The position numbers were made by a program, and so were the translations under genes. Shown piece after piece: positions 16,923-24,601 of a stretch of DNA of 38,384 nucleotides. Within the stretch, counting starts at the first letter, position 1. Each line of letters begins with the position of its first letter. This DNA comes from Acidimicrobiaceae bacterium (GTDB lineage Bacteria > Actinomycetota > Acidimicrobiia > Acidimicrobiales > Aldehydirespiratoraceae): NCBI GenBank assembly GCA_002729125.1, contig PBTQ01000063.1, positions 1 to 38,384 of the forward strand, in the 5' to 3' direction. The notes below the pieces were generated by a model, which saw only the letters and a program-made list of their open reading frames with translations, did no database searches and was not told where the DNA came from.

Positions 16923-17891
16923 CTACGCCGTCTCGTCGCTCGTGGCGACACCGTCGATGAGGCGCCAGGCGAGCGCCGTGTCGACATCGATCTCGAGATC
17001 GCGCAGCAGCCACTGCAGGAGCAGCCGACGCCCGATACGGCGACCGATGCTCCAGGTGCCACCGACGCCAGGCATGAGCCCCATCGTCAACTCGGGTAGA
17101 CGGAACCGGGTGTCGGGATGGGCCACGACGCTCGACGCCATCGCCGCCAACTCGAGGCCGGCACCGACACAGGCGCCGTGAACGTCGACCGAGAGCCGAT
17201 CGGCCACGGCGAGCACCGCCGGGCCGGGTGACGAGGCCATCCGGATCAGGTGCGCGGTCGCCGGGTCGGCGACCGCGCCGAATTCAGCCGGATCACCCCC
17301 GGCACAGAACGACGGCCCGTCGGCCCGCCACCGGATCGGCCGATCCGGGGCGATTAACGCCGCCGAGTGGAACGTATCGGTGAGCTCGTCCCGCCCTCGA
17401 CGGTCGAGCAGGTTATGGAGCCGAGATCGCGTCAACGTGATCGTGACGTCGGATTCGTCGGTGAGGGCGACTCGAGGGGCGTCATCGTTGCGGGTACGTC
17501 GCCCCTGCGACGCCAGCCAGGCGGCGTGTTCAGCTCCGCCCTGCAGGGCGGCGTAGGCCAGCGATTCCTGGTGGAGAGCGGCGATGGGTTCTCCCGGCAG
17601 GGTGCGGAGGTGGACCGCCGTGGTGGTGGAGGCCTGGGGTCGGGCGATGATCGCAGCGACGAGCTCGTCGACCGGTCCGATCACATCGGCACGACCCCAC
17701 TCGGCGACCGTGACTACGGCGAGTGGGGCGAGCCGCCCGAGAACCGCATTCCACCGGTCGTCGGGATCCGTCGGGCTCGGGTCGAGGACAACGGCCGGCA
17801 CGCCCACCGCCGCACCGACCTCGCGAGCGAGATCGAGCGATGCGACGGCGGACTCCGCCGCAGCGAGATCCCACCGTGGCGTTTCGGTCAT
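16923..17891 (-). CDS. Enoyl-CoA hydratase/isomerase (crotonase) family protein with long N-terminal region
   Basis: 322 residues, longer than the usual ~260. The crotonase core is in the second half: FCAGGDPAEFG (oxyanion-hole strand, 195-205), then VHGACVGAGLELAAM with Glu247 and FRLPELTMGLMPGVGGT with Glu267, equivalent to the two catalytic glutamates of enoyl-CoA hydratase. The first ~140 residues include RPQASTTTAVHLRTL and LHQESLAYAALQGGAEHAAW; I recall this pattern from other actinobacterial crotonase-like proteins, but its function is unknown to me. The ATG lies 2 bases after the stop of the upstream synthetase gene (TGACGATG), so the two are probably translationally coupled. Confidence 0.85.
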   Translation of the reverse strand: MTETPRWDLAAAESAVASLDLAREVGAAVGVPAVVLDPSPTDPDDRWNAVLGRLAPLAVVTVAEWGRADVIGPVDELVAAIIARPQASTTTAVHLRTLPGEPIAALHQESLAYAALQGGAEHAAWLASQGRRTRNDDAPRVALTDESDVTITLTRSRLHNLLDRRGRDELTDTFHSAALIAPDRPIRWRADGPSFCAGGDPAEFGAVADPATAHLIRMASSPGPAVLAVADRLSVDVHGACVGAGLELAAMASSVVAHPDTRFRLPELTMGLMPGVGGTWSIGRRIGRRLLLQWLLRDLEIDVDTALAWRLIDGVATSDETA

Positions 17892-17893
17892 CG

Positions 17894-19417
17894 TCAGTCC
17901 GTCGGGTCGTCGCCGAGATGCGCGAACTGCTCGCGCAGGACCCGGCGGAGGAGCTTGCCCGTCTCGTTGTACGGGAGCTCGTCGACCACCTCGACGTGCG
18001 AGGGGACGCGGCTGGACCGCAGACGTTCCCGGATCAGGTCATCGAGTTCGTCCGGGCCGGGTGCGTCGCCACCGGCCACGATCAGCAGCACGACCTTCTC
18101 GCCCCATTCTCGGCATGGCACCCCGATCGCCGCTGCGTCGCGCACGCCGGGATGGCTGATGGCGATGTCCTCGATCTCGCCCGGCGACATGTTCTCGCCG
18201 CCACGAATGATCACGTCGTCGTTGCGGCCCTGGATGAACAGATAGCCATCGTCGTCGACGAAGCCGCCGTCGCGGGTCGGGAACCATCCGTCGGCATCGA
18301 GCAACGACCCCTTCTCGCGGTATTCGCCGGCCACTTGTTCACCTCGGACGAAGATCTCGCCCACGTCGCCGGGACCGAGTACGGCGCCGTCGTCGTCTCG
18401 CACTTGGACTTCGACACCCGGAAGCGGCCGCCCGACGCTGGCCAGGCGCTGCTGCTCGATCGGATCGGTGCTGTACTGGGCAACACGGTGGTCGTCGGGG
18501 CCGAGCAGGGAGATGGTCGATGACGTCTCCGTGAGCCCATAGGCGTTGACGAAGTTGGTGATCGGAAATAGCTCAAGTGCCCGCTCGATCACGGGCCGGG
18601 GCATCTTGCCGCCACCGTAGGAAAGTGCTCGGATGCCGAGCATCGGCGCTCCGCCGCGGGCGTCGAGCGCATCGACGATGCGGGTGAGCATGGTCGGCAC
18701 GACCATTGCGTGGGTCACGCCTTCGCGTTCGACGGTGTCGATCCAGACGTCGGGATCGAACCGGGGCAGCTGCACGATCCGACGGCCTGCGTAGATCGAC
18801 GACAGCATCGAGGCAACACCTGCGATGTGGTACGGCGGCACGCTCACGAGGGTGGCTTCGTCCTCGCCGGCGCCCATGAACTCGACCGAGCCGAGGATGT
18901 AGGAGACGAGATGCTTGTGGCGTAGCACAGCGGACTTCGGGCTGCCGGTCGTGCCGCTGGTGAAGAGCAGCACGGCGAGGTCGTCGGGGTCCATGTTCCA
19001 GTCACCAGGACTGGCGTGTCCGTCTGTTCCTGCTGCCGGGTCGGCCCTGAACGCCTCGGCGGAGACGGACGAGACCCCCGGGAGTCTGCCCAGCCGCTCG
19101 AGGTTGGGTTCGTCGGCGATGGCGACGGCTGAACCGGCTCGCTCGGCGAGCGCCAGCAGATCGTCGGCGGGAAGGCGATAGTTGAGCGGCACGTAGGGGA
19201 TGCCCGCCCACGCAGACCCGAACAGGGCGATCGGGAGCGCCGGGCTCGACTCGTCGCACACGACCGCGGACTCGACTCCCGCAGCCCGGTAGCGGTTGGC
19301 TGCGCTGTGGGCGCGGTCGTAGAGCTGGCGGTAGGTGAGGCCGTCGTCGAGTGACCCCACGGCCACACGATCGCCGAGCCCTTCCGCTGCCATCTCCAGC
19401 AGCATCATCAGGTTCAT
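17894..19417 (-). CDS. AMP-dependent acyl-CoA synthetase (ANL family), third in the window
   Basis: 507 residues from the ATG at 19417. Motifs: LLFTSGTTGSPKSAVLRHK (phosphate loop), NAYGLTETSSTISLLG (adenine motif), GWFPTRDGGFVDDDG with the ribose-binding Asp, GRNDDVIIRGGENMSPGEIE (hinge), and LPYNETGKLLRRVLREQF with the catalytic Lys. The frame is open upstream to 19642, but that part overlaps the small gene at 19431-19736 and looks like out-of-frame low complexity. It sits between the 101-residue protein (13 bases upstream) and the crotonase (2 bases downstream), giving a three-gene operon for activating and hydrating an acid. The substrate is not readable. Confidence 0.9.
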   Translation of the reverse strand: MNLMMLLEMAAEGLGDRVAVGSLDDGLTYRQLYDRAHSAANRYRAAGVESAVVCDESSPALPIALFGSAWAGIPYVPLNYRLPADDLLALAERAGSAVAIADEPNLERLGRLPGVSSVSAEAFRADPAAGTDGHASPGDWNMDPDDLAVLLFTSGTTGSPKSAVLRHKHLVSYILGSVEFMGAGEDEATLVSVPPYHIAGVASMLSSIYAGRRIVQLPRFDPDVWIDTVEREGVTHAMVVPTMLTRIVDALDARGGAPMLGIRALSYGGGKMPRPVIERALELFPITNFVNAYGLTETSSTISLLGPDDHRVAQYSTDPIEQQRLASVGRPLPGVEVQVRDDDGAVLGPGDVGEIFVRGEQVAGEYREKGSLLDADGWFPTRDGGFVDDDGYLFIQGRNDDVIIRGGENMSPGEIEDIAISHPGVRDAAAIGVPCREWGEKVVLLIVAGGDAPGPDELDDLIRERLRSSRVPSHVEVVDELPYNETGKLLRRVLREQFAHLGDDPTD

Positions 19418-19430
19418 GGGCGTGTGTGGC

Positions 19431-19736
19431 TCAGTCCGAGGCGGGAAGGGTCTTCGCCTGGGCGATCTCGAGAGCATCGCCGTCGGCAGCCAGCGATCCG
19501 TCGCCCGCCTTGGTGGCCAGCAGTTCGATCGTCTCGTCGGCGTTGCCGTACCGCTTGCCCAGTTGGGTGCCGCCGGCGGCATCGTCGGACGGGCTGCCAC
19601 TGATCTCGCCGGTGCCTGACGCGACCATCGGCGCACCCCCACAGGTCAGGTCGACCTCGCCGCCCCCCTTGACGACGATCACCTCGGTGCTGCACACCGT
19701 GCTCTGGAAGCGTGCACCTGGCTTCAACTCGACCAT
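19431..19736 (-). CDS. Small conserved-looking protein heading the synthetase-hydratase operon, function unknown
   Basis: 101 residues with a clear ribosome-binding site (AAAGGGGG, 7 bases before the ATG). The first half is rich in beta-forming residues: VELKPGARFQSTVCSTEVIV, then EVDLTCGGAPMV with Cys15 and Cys32, which could bind a metal or form a disulfide. The C-terminal half is Ala/Asp/Gly rich and ends KTLPASD. There is no signal peptide or membrane segment. I recall similar small proteins beside acyl-CoA synthetases in other actinobacteria but no assigned role. Its position as the first gene of the operon, next to an operator-like palindrome, suggests a partner or accessory role in the same pathway. 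Confidence 0.75.
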   Translation of the reverse strand: MVELKPGARFQSTVCSTEVIVVKGGGEVDLTCGGAPMVASGTGEISGSPSDDAAGGTQLGKRYGNADETIELLATKAGDGSLAADGDALEIAQAKTLPASD

Positions 19737-19755
19737 GTTGGTTTCCCCCTTTGGT

Positions 19756-19769
19756 ACGCCGATCGGCGT
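19756..19769. promoter_or_regulatory. Perfect palindrome ACGCCGATCGGCGT between divergent operons
   Basis: A 14-bp perfect palindrome; with flanks it reads GG-N-palindrome-N-CC, 18 of 20 bases symmetrical. It lies 19 bases upstream of the 101-residue gene and 66 bases upstream of the divergent CoA-transferase gene, whose operon encodes a TetR regulator. It is the obvious candidate binding site for that regulator. Confidence 0.55.
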
Positions 19770-19821
19770 TCCTCAGTCTGGCCCGAGAGGTGGTCGGGCG
19801 AAAAGTCCGTGTGGGCTTCGC

Positions 19822-19827
19822 TAGCGT
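19822..19827 (+). promoter_or_regulatory. -10 box TAGCGT, leaderless start of the CoA-transferase gene
   Basis: TAGCGT is followed by 7 bases and the ATG at 19835; no Shine-Dalgarno sequence is seen. Confidence 0.5.
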
Positions 19828-19834
19828 CGGCGCC

Positions 19835-21076
19835 ATGGCAGAGCATGATCAGGTGGCGACCTGGGCCAACTGCGGCGCAATGTCGTTGACCGGTCGGATC
19901 GATGGTCCGCCGTTGGTCCGACCGGCCGGTCTGGTCGTCGCGGCCGCGTCGGTGGCGGCGGATCTGGCGGCGATGACCAAACGGCTTGGTCACGAGGTGG
20001 CGGTCGACGGTCCGTCGCTGCTGGCTGAGCGGGCCGCTTTCGCTGGACTTCACCGTCGGGGTTCTGTCTCGGTTGGTGGCGCCGCCCGATTCGAACGGTG
20101 CGGTGACGGTTGGGTGGTGCTCAATCTGCCCCGGCCTGAGGACGTCGCTGCCTTGCCGGCGCTGGTCGAGGCTGCTGTCAACCCCGATGACTGGGAGGCC
20201 CTCCGGCGTGAGCTCCGCCGTCGGTCGGCCGCTGATCTCGTCCAACGCGGGCGTCTGCTCGCTTTGGCGATCGCCCGGCCCGATGAGCGACCGCAGACGC
20301 CCGCCCCGGGGCACGAAATCCACCGAGGCCCTGCGAGACCGGCACGCGCTCGGCCCGTGGTGCTCGATTTTTCGTCGCTGTGGGCTGGGCCACTCGCCAG
20401 TTCCTTCCTCGCCGACGCAGGCGCACGGGTGATCAAGGTGGAGGGACTGGGTCGGCCTGACGGAGCCAGGTCCGGCCCGGCTGCGTTCTTCGATCTCCTC
20501 AACGCCGGCAAGGAGACGATCACGATCGATTTCGGTGACCGAGCCGATCAGGCGCTTCTGCGACGGATGGTCGCCGCCGCTGATCTCGTCATCGAAGCCT
20601 CTCGGCCGCGGGCGATGGCCGCCGTGGGACTGGATCCCTCCACCGTCGTCGAGGCGTCGGCGACCTCGTGGCTGTCGATCACCGGCCACGGCCGAATCGA
20701 CGACCCTGATCGCATCGGGTTCGGCGACGATGCGGCGGTGGCGGGCGGACTCTGGATCGATGATTCCGGCGGCCCGATGTTCGTGGCCGACGCCGTCGCC
20801 GACCCAGTGGCGGGCCTGGCTGCTGCGGTGATGGCCGCCGAACTGCTGGTCGACGAGCGGGCTTCGGCGGTCGAGGTGCCGCTGAGTCGTGCCGCCGCCT
20901 GGGCGCAGCGTCGCCCGATTACTGCACCTGTCGAACCTGAGGGAGATGGATGGGTGGTGGCGTTGGGCGGGGAGCGCGTCGCCGTCGCTTCGCCGACGGT
21001 CACAAGATCCCGGGGTGAGGCGGCGCCGCTCGACGCGCACGGGGCAGCTCTGCGCGCCGAGTTCTCCGAGCGCTAG
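19835..21076 (+). CDS. CaiB/BaiF-type CoA-transferase with permuted half-domain order
   Basis: 413 residues. The normal N-terminal signature of class III CoA-transferases (VVLDFSSLWAGPLASSFLAD then ARVIKVEGLGRPDG) appears only near residue 175. It is followed by the usual LNAGKETITIDF, ADLVIEASRPRAM, ITGHGRIDDPD and MFVADAVADPVAGL segments, after which the protein stops. The first 170 residues (WANCGAMSLTGRIDGPPL, later GDGWVVLNLPRPEDVAALP) look like the part that normally follows in this family. The two halves therefore appear in swapped order, either a permutation or a fusion of two half-domains. Function is probably CoA transfer in the same acid-degradation pathway. It has a leaderless-type promoter and is followed by the TetR gene after 11 bases. 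Confidence 0.8.
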   Translation: MAEHDQVATWANCGAMSLTGRIDGPPLVRPAGLVVAAASVAADLAAMTKRLGHEVAVDGPSLLAERAAFAGLHRRGSVSVGGAARFERCGDGWVVLNLPRPEDVAALPALVEAAVNPDDWEALRRELRRRSAADLVQRGRLLALAIARPDERPQTPAPGHEIHRGPARPARARPVVLDFSSLWAGPLASSFLADAGARVIKVEGLGRPDGARSGPAAFFDLLNAGKETITIDFGDRADQALLRRMVAAADLVIEASRPRAMAAVGLDPSTVVEASATSWLSITGHGRIDDPDRIGFGDDAAVAGGLWIDDSGGPMFVADAVADPVAGLAAAVMAAELLVDERASAVEVPLSRAAAWAQRRPITAPVEPEGDGWVVALGGERVAVASPTVTRSRGEAAPLDAHGAALRAEFSER

Positions 21077-21079
21077 CCT
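21074..21079 (+). promoter_or_regulatory. -10 box TAGCCT overlapping the upstream stop codon
   Basis: TAGCCT contains the TAG stop of the CoA-transferase gene and is followed by 8 bases and the GTG start of the TetR gene. It would allow leaderless expression of the regulator independent of the upstream gene. Confidence 0.4.
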
Positions 21080-21087
21080 CGCTCGCC

Positions 21088-21759
21088 GTGAGCGATCCGC
21101 GAACTGATCTCGCCGCCGATGAGGCACCACGGGCCGCCGATGGGCGGGTCGCGGGTCGCCGTGGTCAGGCGACCCGTCAGCGATTGCTCGCCGCCACTCG
21201 AACCGCGATCGCCGACAGTCCGTACCGCGATCTCACCGTGGTCGACATCTCGCGGCGGGCGGATACGAGCCCGGCAACCTTCTACCAGTACTTCCCCGAC
21301 GTCGAGGCGGCCGTTCTCGCACTGATCGATGAACTCACCGACGCCGGGGGCCGTCAGCTCCGAGCCCTCGTTACCGATGCGGCGTGGGAGAGTGGCGATG
21401 CCGCAGCCGGACTTTCGCAGGGATTCCTCGCCTTCTTTGCCGAGCACGGGGAACTCCTCCGCGTCGCCGACCTGGCGGCGCTCGAGGGTGACGACCGATT
21501 CCGTCAGCTCCGCACCCGGCTGTTCAACGGCGTGTTCCTGGCACTCAAGGATCTCGCCCACGAGGCGCGGGCGGTGGGGGCGATCGACGCATCGACATCG
21601 CCGGGCGGCATTGCGAGCGTGCTCACCACCATGCTTACTCAGGTCAGCTCGCACCGTCGGGGCTTCGAGTCGTGGGGCGTCTCGGCTGACGAGCTCGCGG
21701 CGACGATGGCGGCGGTCATCGACGCTACGGTCCGAGGCGACGGCCGCGCCTCCCTCTGA
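21088..21759 (+). CDS. TetR-family transcriptional regulator
   Basis: 223 residues, GTG start. The N-terminal helix-turn-helix is typical: RRGQATRQRLLAATRTAIAD, YRDLTVVDISRRADTSPATF, then YQYFPDVEAAVLALID. The rest is an all-helical ligand-binding domain (FLAFFAEHGELLRVADLAAL) of the type seen in acyl-CoA pathway repressors. Set between a CoA-transferase and a carboxyltransferase gene, it probably senses an acyl-CoA and controls this operon and the divergent synthetase-hydratase operon. The palindromes at 19756 and 15638 are candidate targets. The 14 bases before the start contain a TAGCCT -10 box that includes the upstream stop. Confidence 0.92.
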   Translation: MSDPRTDLAADEAPRAADGRVAGRRGQATRQRLLAATRTAIADSPYRDLTVVDISRRADTSPATFYQYFPDVEAAVLALIDELTDAGGRQLRALVTDAAWESGDAAAGLSQGFLAFFAEHGELLRVADLAALEGDDRFRQLRTRLFNGVFLALKDLAHEARAVGAIDASTSPGGIASVLTTMLTQVSSHRRGFESWGVSADELAATMAAVIDATVRGDGRASL

Positions 21760-21788
21760 GACGGCAGCGATCTCGTCTGGTCGCAGCC

Positions 21789-21804
21789 CCTGTGCACGCA
21801 CAGG
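21789..21804. promoter_or_regulatory. Inverted repeat CCTGTGC-AC-GCACAGG before the carboxyltransferase gene
   Basis: A perfect 7-bp inverted repeat with a 2-base centre, 30 bases after the TetR stop and 28 bases before the -10 box at 21833. It could be an operator for the carboxyltransferase promoter or a hairpin ending the TetR transcript; no T-tract follows. Confidence 0.45.
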
Positions 21805-21832
21805 CGTTCTTCGTCGTCGTCTGACCGTCGCC

Positions 21833-21838
21833 TAGGCT
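21833..21838 (+). promoter_or_regulatory. -10 box TAGGCT, leaderless start of the carboxyltransferase
   Basis: TAGGCT is followed by 8 bases and the ATG at 21847, with no Shine-Dalgarno sequence. It supports that ATG over the in-frame TTG at 21838. Confidence 0.5.
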
Positions 21839-21846
21839 TGGACGCC

Positions 21847-23337
21847 ATGCCGGGGGACTGGGACGCGACACTCGATGATCTCGCGACGCGTCGCGCCACC
21901 GCTCACGCGATGGGGGGTGCCGACAAACTCGCCCGACGCCGCGATGTCGGCCGTCTCGACGCTCGCAGCCGAATCGGGGCCTTGCTCGACGATGGCTCGT
22001 TCACCGAGATCGGTGCCCTCGCCGGGGTGGCGCCGGCCGATGCGCTCGTCGCCGGTGTCGGTCGTATCGACGGCCGCCCGGTTGCCGTTGGTGCCGAGGA
22101 CTTCACGACGCTCGGAGGGTCGATCGGGCCGGCGGCCAGCCGGAAACGCTGGCGCATCGCCGACATCGCCCGCCGGGAGCGGATTCCCTTGGTGATGCTT
22201 CTCGAGGGCGCTGGTCATCGACCACCGATGCCTGGCGATCCGGGTGGAGGGGGCCCTGGCGACCTCGGTGCGCAGGGCAGCCTGTCCGGGCTCGTTCCGA
22301 TGGTGTGTGGGGTGATGGGCTCGTCAGCTGGTCACGGTGCGATCACCGCACCTCTGTGCGACTTCTCGGTCATGACCCCCGATGCCGCCATTTTTACGGC
22401 AGGGCCACCCGTGGTGAAGGCAGCGCTTGGCGAGGAGGTCACCAAGGCCGATCTCGGCGGACCCGGCGTCGCAATTGCGTCCGGGGTCGTGCACAACGTC
22501 GCTGCCGATGACATCGCCCTCCTCGCTGACATCCGCACCTATCTCTCGTTCTTCGGATCGTCGGCCTGGGAACGGCCGCCGGCCGTCGACACGGGCGACA
22601 CCGGACCTCGTTGCCTCGACGACCTTCTCGACATCGTGCCCCGTGATGGCAACGCCGCGTATGACATGCGGCTCGCCATGTCGACCCTCGTTGACGGCGG
22701 CGGGTTCTTCCAGATGCAACCGGACTTCGGTGCATCGATCGTGTGTGCGCTCGCCCGTATCGGTGGCGAATCCGTCGGCATCATCGCCAACCAGCCTTCG
22801 GTCATTGCTGGATCGATCGATGTAGACGCAGCGGACAAGGCCGCCCACTTCATCCAGGTGTGTGACAGTTTCCATCTGCCGCTCGTCTTCCTCGCCGACA
22901 ACCCGGGGGTGCTCGCCGGTCGGGTCTCCGAGCGGGCCGGAATCCTCCGGGCCGGCGCGCGCATGTTTGTCGCCCAGACCCGGGCTCAGACGGTGAAGGT
23001 CCACGTCACGCTCCGTAAGGCGTACGGCTTCGGGTCGAGTGTGATGGCGATGAACCCCTACGACGAGCAGACCCTGAGCTTCGGCTTTCCTGGGGCGACG
23101 CTCGGCGCCATGGGTGCGTCGGGTGCGGGCAATGCGGTCGGCGCTGACGAGGCGACACGAGCCGAGCTTCACCAGGCCGAGAACGAGAGCAGCTTTCGGT
23201 CGGCCAACGGGCTGAGCTTCGACGATCTGATCGACCCGCGCGAGCTCCGCAACGTCGTGATCGAGAGTCTTGCTGTGTCGGCGCGGCGGCGGGCGGGGGC
23301 GGCCACACCAGTGGCCCGCACCGGCATCACGCCTTAG
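21847..23337 (+). CDS. Acyl-CoA carboxylase carboxyltransferase (beta) subunit
   Basis: 496 residues. The whole length fits the biotin-dependent carboxyltransferase family that moves CO2 from carboxybiotin to an acyl-CoA (propionyl-, methylcrotonyl- or related). N-terminal domain: GRLDARSRIGALLDDGSFTE, EDFTTLGGSIGPAASRK, GVMGSSAGHGAITAPLCDFS. C-terminal domain: FQMQPDFGASIVCALARIGG, LPLVFLADNPGVLAGRVSE, and RKAYGFGSSVMAMNPYDEQT, which forms the acyl/biotin pocket. No biotin carboxylase or biotin carrier gene is in the window, so the alpha subunit must be encoded elsewhere. It is the last gene of the CoA-transferase/TetR cluster but has its own leaderless-type -10. The acyl substrate is not certain. 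Confidence 0.9.
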   Translation: MPGDWDATLDDLATRRATAHAMGGADKLARRRDVGRLDARSRIGALLDDGSFTEIGALAGVAPADALVAGVGRIDGRPVAVGAEDFTTLGGSIGPAASRKRWRIADIARRERIPLVMLLEGAGHRPPMPGDPGGGGPGDLGAQGSLSGLVPMVCGVMGSSAGHGAITAPLCDFSVMTPDAAIFTAGPPVVKAALGEEVTKADLGGPGVAIASGVVHNVAADDIALLADIRTYLSFFGSSAWERPPAVDTGDTGPRCLDDLLDIVPRDGNAAYDMRLAMSTLVDGGGFFQMQPDFGASIVCALARIGGESVGIIANQPSVIAGSIDVDAADKAAHFIQVCDSFHLPLVFLADNPGVLAGRVSERAGILRAGARMFVAQTRAQTVKVHVTLRKAYGFGSSVMAMNPYDEQTLSFGFPGATLGAMGASGAGNAVGADEATRAELHQAENESSFRSANGLSFDDLIDPRELRNVVIESLAVSARRRAGAATPVARTGITP

Positions 23338-23374
23338 TTGTGTGCGCGATCGCCACCACCACCCCGGGTGAGCG

Positions 23375-23388
23375 GCTGATCGATCAGC
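23375..23388. terminator. Palindrome GCTGATCGATCAGC at the convergent ends of the carboxyltransferase and serC
   Basis: A perfect 14-bp palindrome overlapping the serC stop codon, 37 bases after the carboxyltransferase stop. It could fold at the end of either transcript, but there is no T-tract. Confidence 0.35.
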
Positions 23389-24520
23389 TCATCGCTTGAA
23401 TGCAATAGTCGAGGCACTTCGTGAGCGCCTCGGTGTCGGCCGGGTCGATGGCCGGGAACATGCCGATGCGGAGCTGATTGCGGCCGAGCTTGCGGTAGCC
23501 GCCCACATCGAGGATGCCGTTCCTGCGAAGGACCTCAACGAGCGTGTCGGCGTCGATCGCCTCGTTGAAGTCGATCGTGGCGACGACCTTTGAACGCTCG
23601 GACTTGACCTGCACGAACGGTGAGGCAGCGTCGGATGCGTCGGCCCAGCCGTAGAGGATCTCTGCGGAGGTGGCCGAGCGACCGGCCGACCAGGACAGGC
23701 CGCCGTTGTCGTTGAACCAGTTCACCGTTCGGGCGGTGAGGAAGATCGTGGCGAGCGCCGGTGTGTTGTAAGTCTGATCTTGGCGGGAGTTCTCGACCGC
23801 CGACCAGAGGTTGAGCGACGGTGGGAGGTAGCGGCCGCTGTTGGCGATCCGCTCGACGCGCTCGATCGCTGCGGGCGACATCATGGCGATCCACAAACCG
23901 CCGTCGGAGGCGAGCGCCTTCTGGGGGGCGAAGTAGTAGACGTCGGTGGCGTCGGCGTCGAACATCAGGCCTCCGGCAGCCGACGTGGCATCGACCAGCA
24001 TGAGGTCGCCGTCGCCGCCGACACGGACCGGATCCATCATCACGCCGGTTGAGGTCTCGTTATGGGTGAACGCGTAGGCATCGACACCGTCGACGGTCTC
24101 GAGGTCGGGGCGGGTGCCCATTGCCGACTCGGTGACCGACGGATCCTGCAGGTGAGGTGCCATGGCCACGGCCTTGGCGAACTTCCCGCCGAACTCGCCG
24201 AAACTGAGATGGTGCGACTTCTCGTCGATCAATCCGAAGACGGCTGCATCCCAGAAGCCGGTGGAGCCGCCGTTGCCGCAGACGATCTCGTACCCGTCGG
24301 GTGCTCGCAGCAGCTCGGCGATGCCATTACGCATCTCGGCGACAACGAGCTTCACCGGCATTTTGCGATGCGAGGTACCCATGAAGTCGGCGCCGCAAGT
24401 GGCGAGGGCATCAAGGGCCTCGGGGCGGACCTTGGTGGGGCCGGAACCGAACCGACCGTCGCTTGGGAGGAGGTCGGTCGGGATGGTGATGTCCGGCGTG
24501 GTTTTCTGAGACTCGGTCAC
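23384..24520 (-). CDS. serC: Phosphoserine aminotransferase
   Basis: 378 residues, GTG start at 24520. SerC converts 3-phosphohydroxypyruvate and glutamate to phosphoserine, the second step of serine synthesis. The sequence has the mycobacterial-type SerC features: DGRFGSGPTKVRPEALDAL at the N-terminus, TSHRKMPVK, GNGGSTGFWDAAVFGL, and the PLP lysine (Lys201) in YYFAPQKALASDGGLW. The C-terminus has GGYRKLGRNQLRIGMFP. The gene is divergent from the aspartate-type aminotransferase across 81 bases. A weak GACGCT box lies 6 bases before the GTG. serA, the previous step of the pathway, is 3.3 kb away in this window. Confidence 0.95.
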   Translation of the reverse strand: MTESQKTTPDITIPTDLLPSDGRFGSGPTKVRPEALDALATCGADFMGTSHRKMPVKLVVAEMRNGIAELLRAPDGYEIVCGNGGSTGFWDAAVFGLIDEKSHHLSFGEFGGKFAKAVAMAPHLQDPSVTESAMGTRPDLETVDGVDAYAFTHNETSTGVMMDPVRVGGDGDLMLVDATSAAGGLMFDADATDVYYFAPQKALASDGGLWIAMMSPAAIERVERIANSGRYLPPSLNLWSAVENSRQDQTYNTPALATIFLTARTVNWFNDNGGLSWSAGRSATSAEILYGWADASDAASPFVQVKSERSKVVATIDFNEAIDADTLVEVLRRNGILDVGGYRKLGRNQLRIGMFPAIDPADTEALTKCLDYCIQAMS

Positions 24521-24588
24521 CCCGAAAGCGTCGCAGCTTCGAAGCCAAAACGGACGTCAATCCTCGGAATTCTGTGAAGCGATCTCGG

Positions 24589-24594
24589 TACCCT
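24589..24594 (+). promoter_or_regulatory. -10 box TACCCT, leaderless start of the aminotransferase
   Basis: TACCCT is followed by 7 bases and the ATG at 24602; there is no Shine-Dalgarno sequence. Confidence 0.5.
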
Positions 24595-24601
24595 TTCGAC
24601 C

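Noticed and set aside
15649-17013. 454-codon minus-strand open frame
   Set aside because: It is antisense to the acyl-CoA dehydrogenase gene and has no domain motifs.
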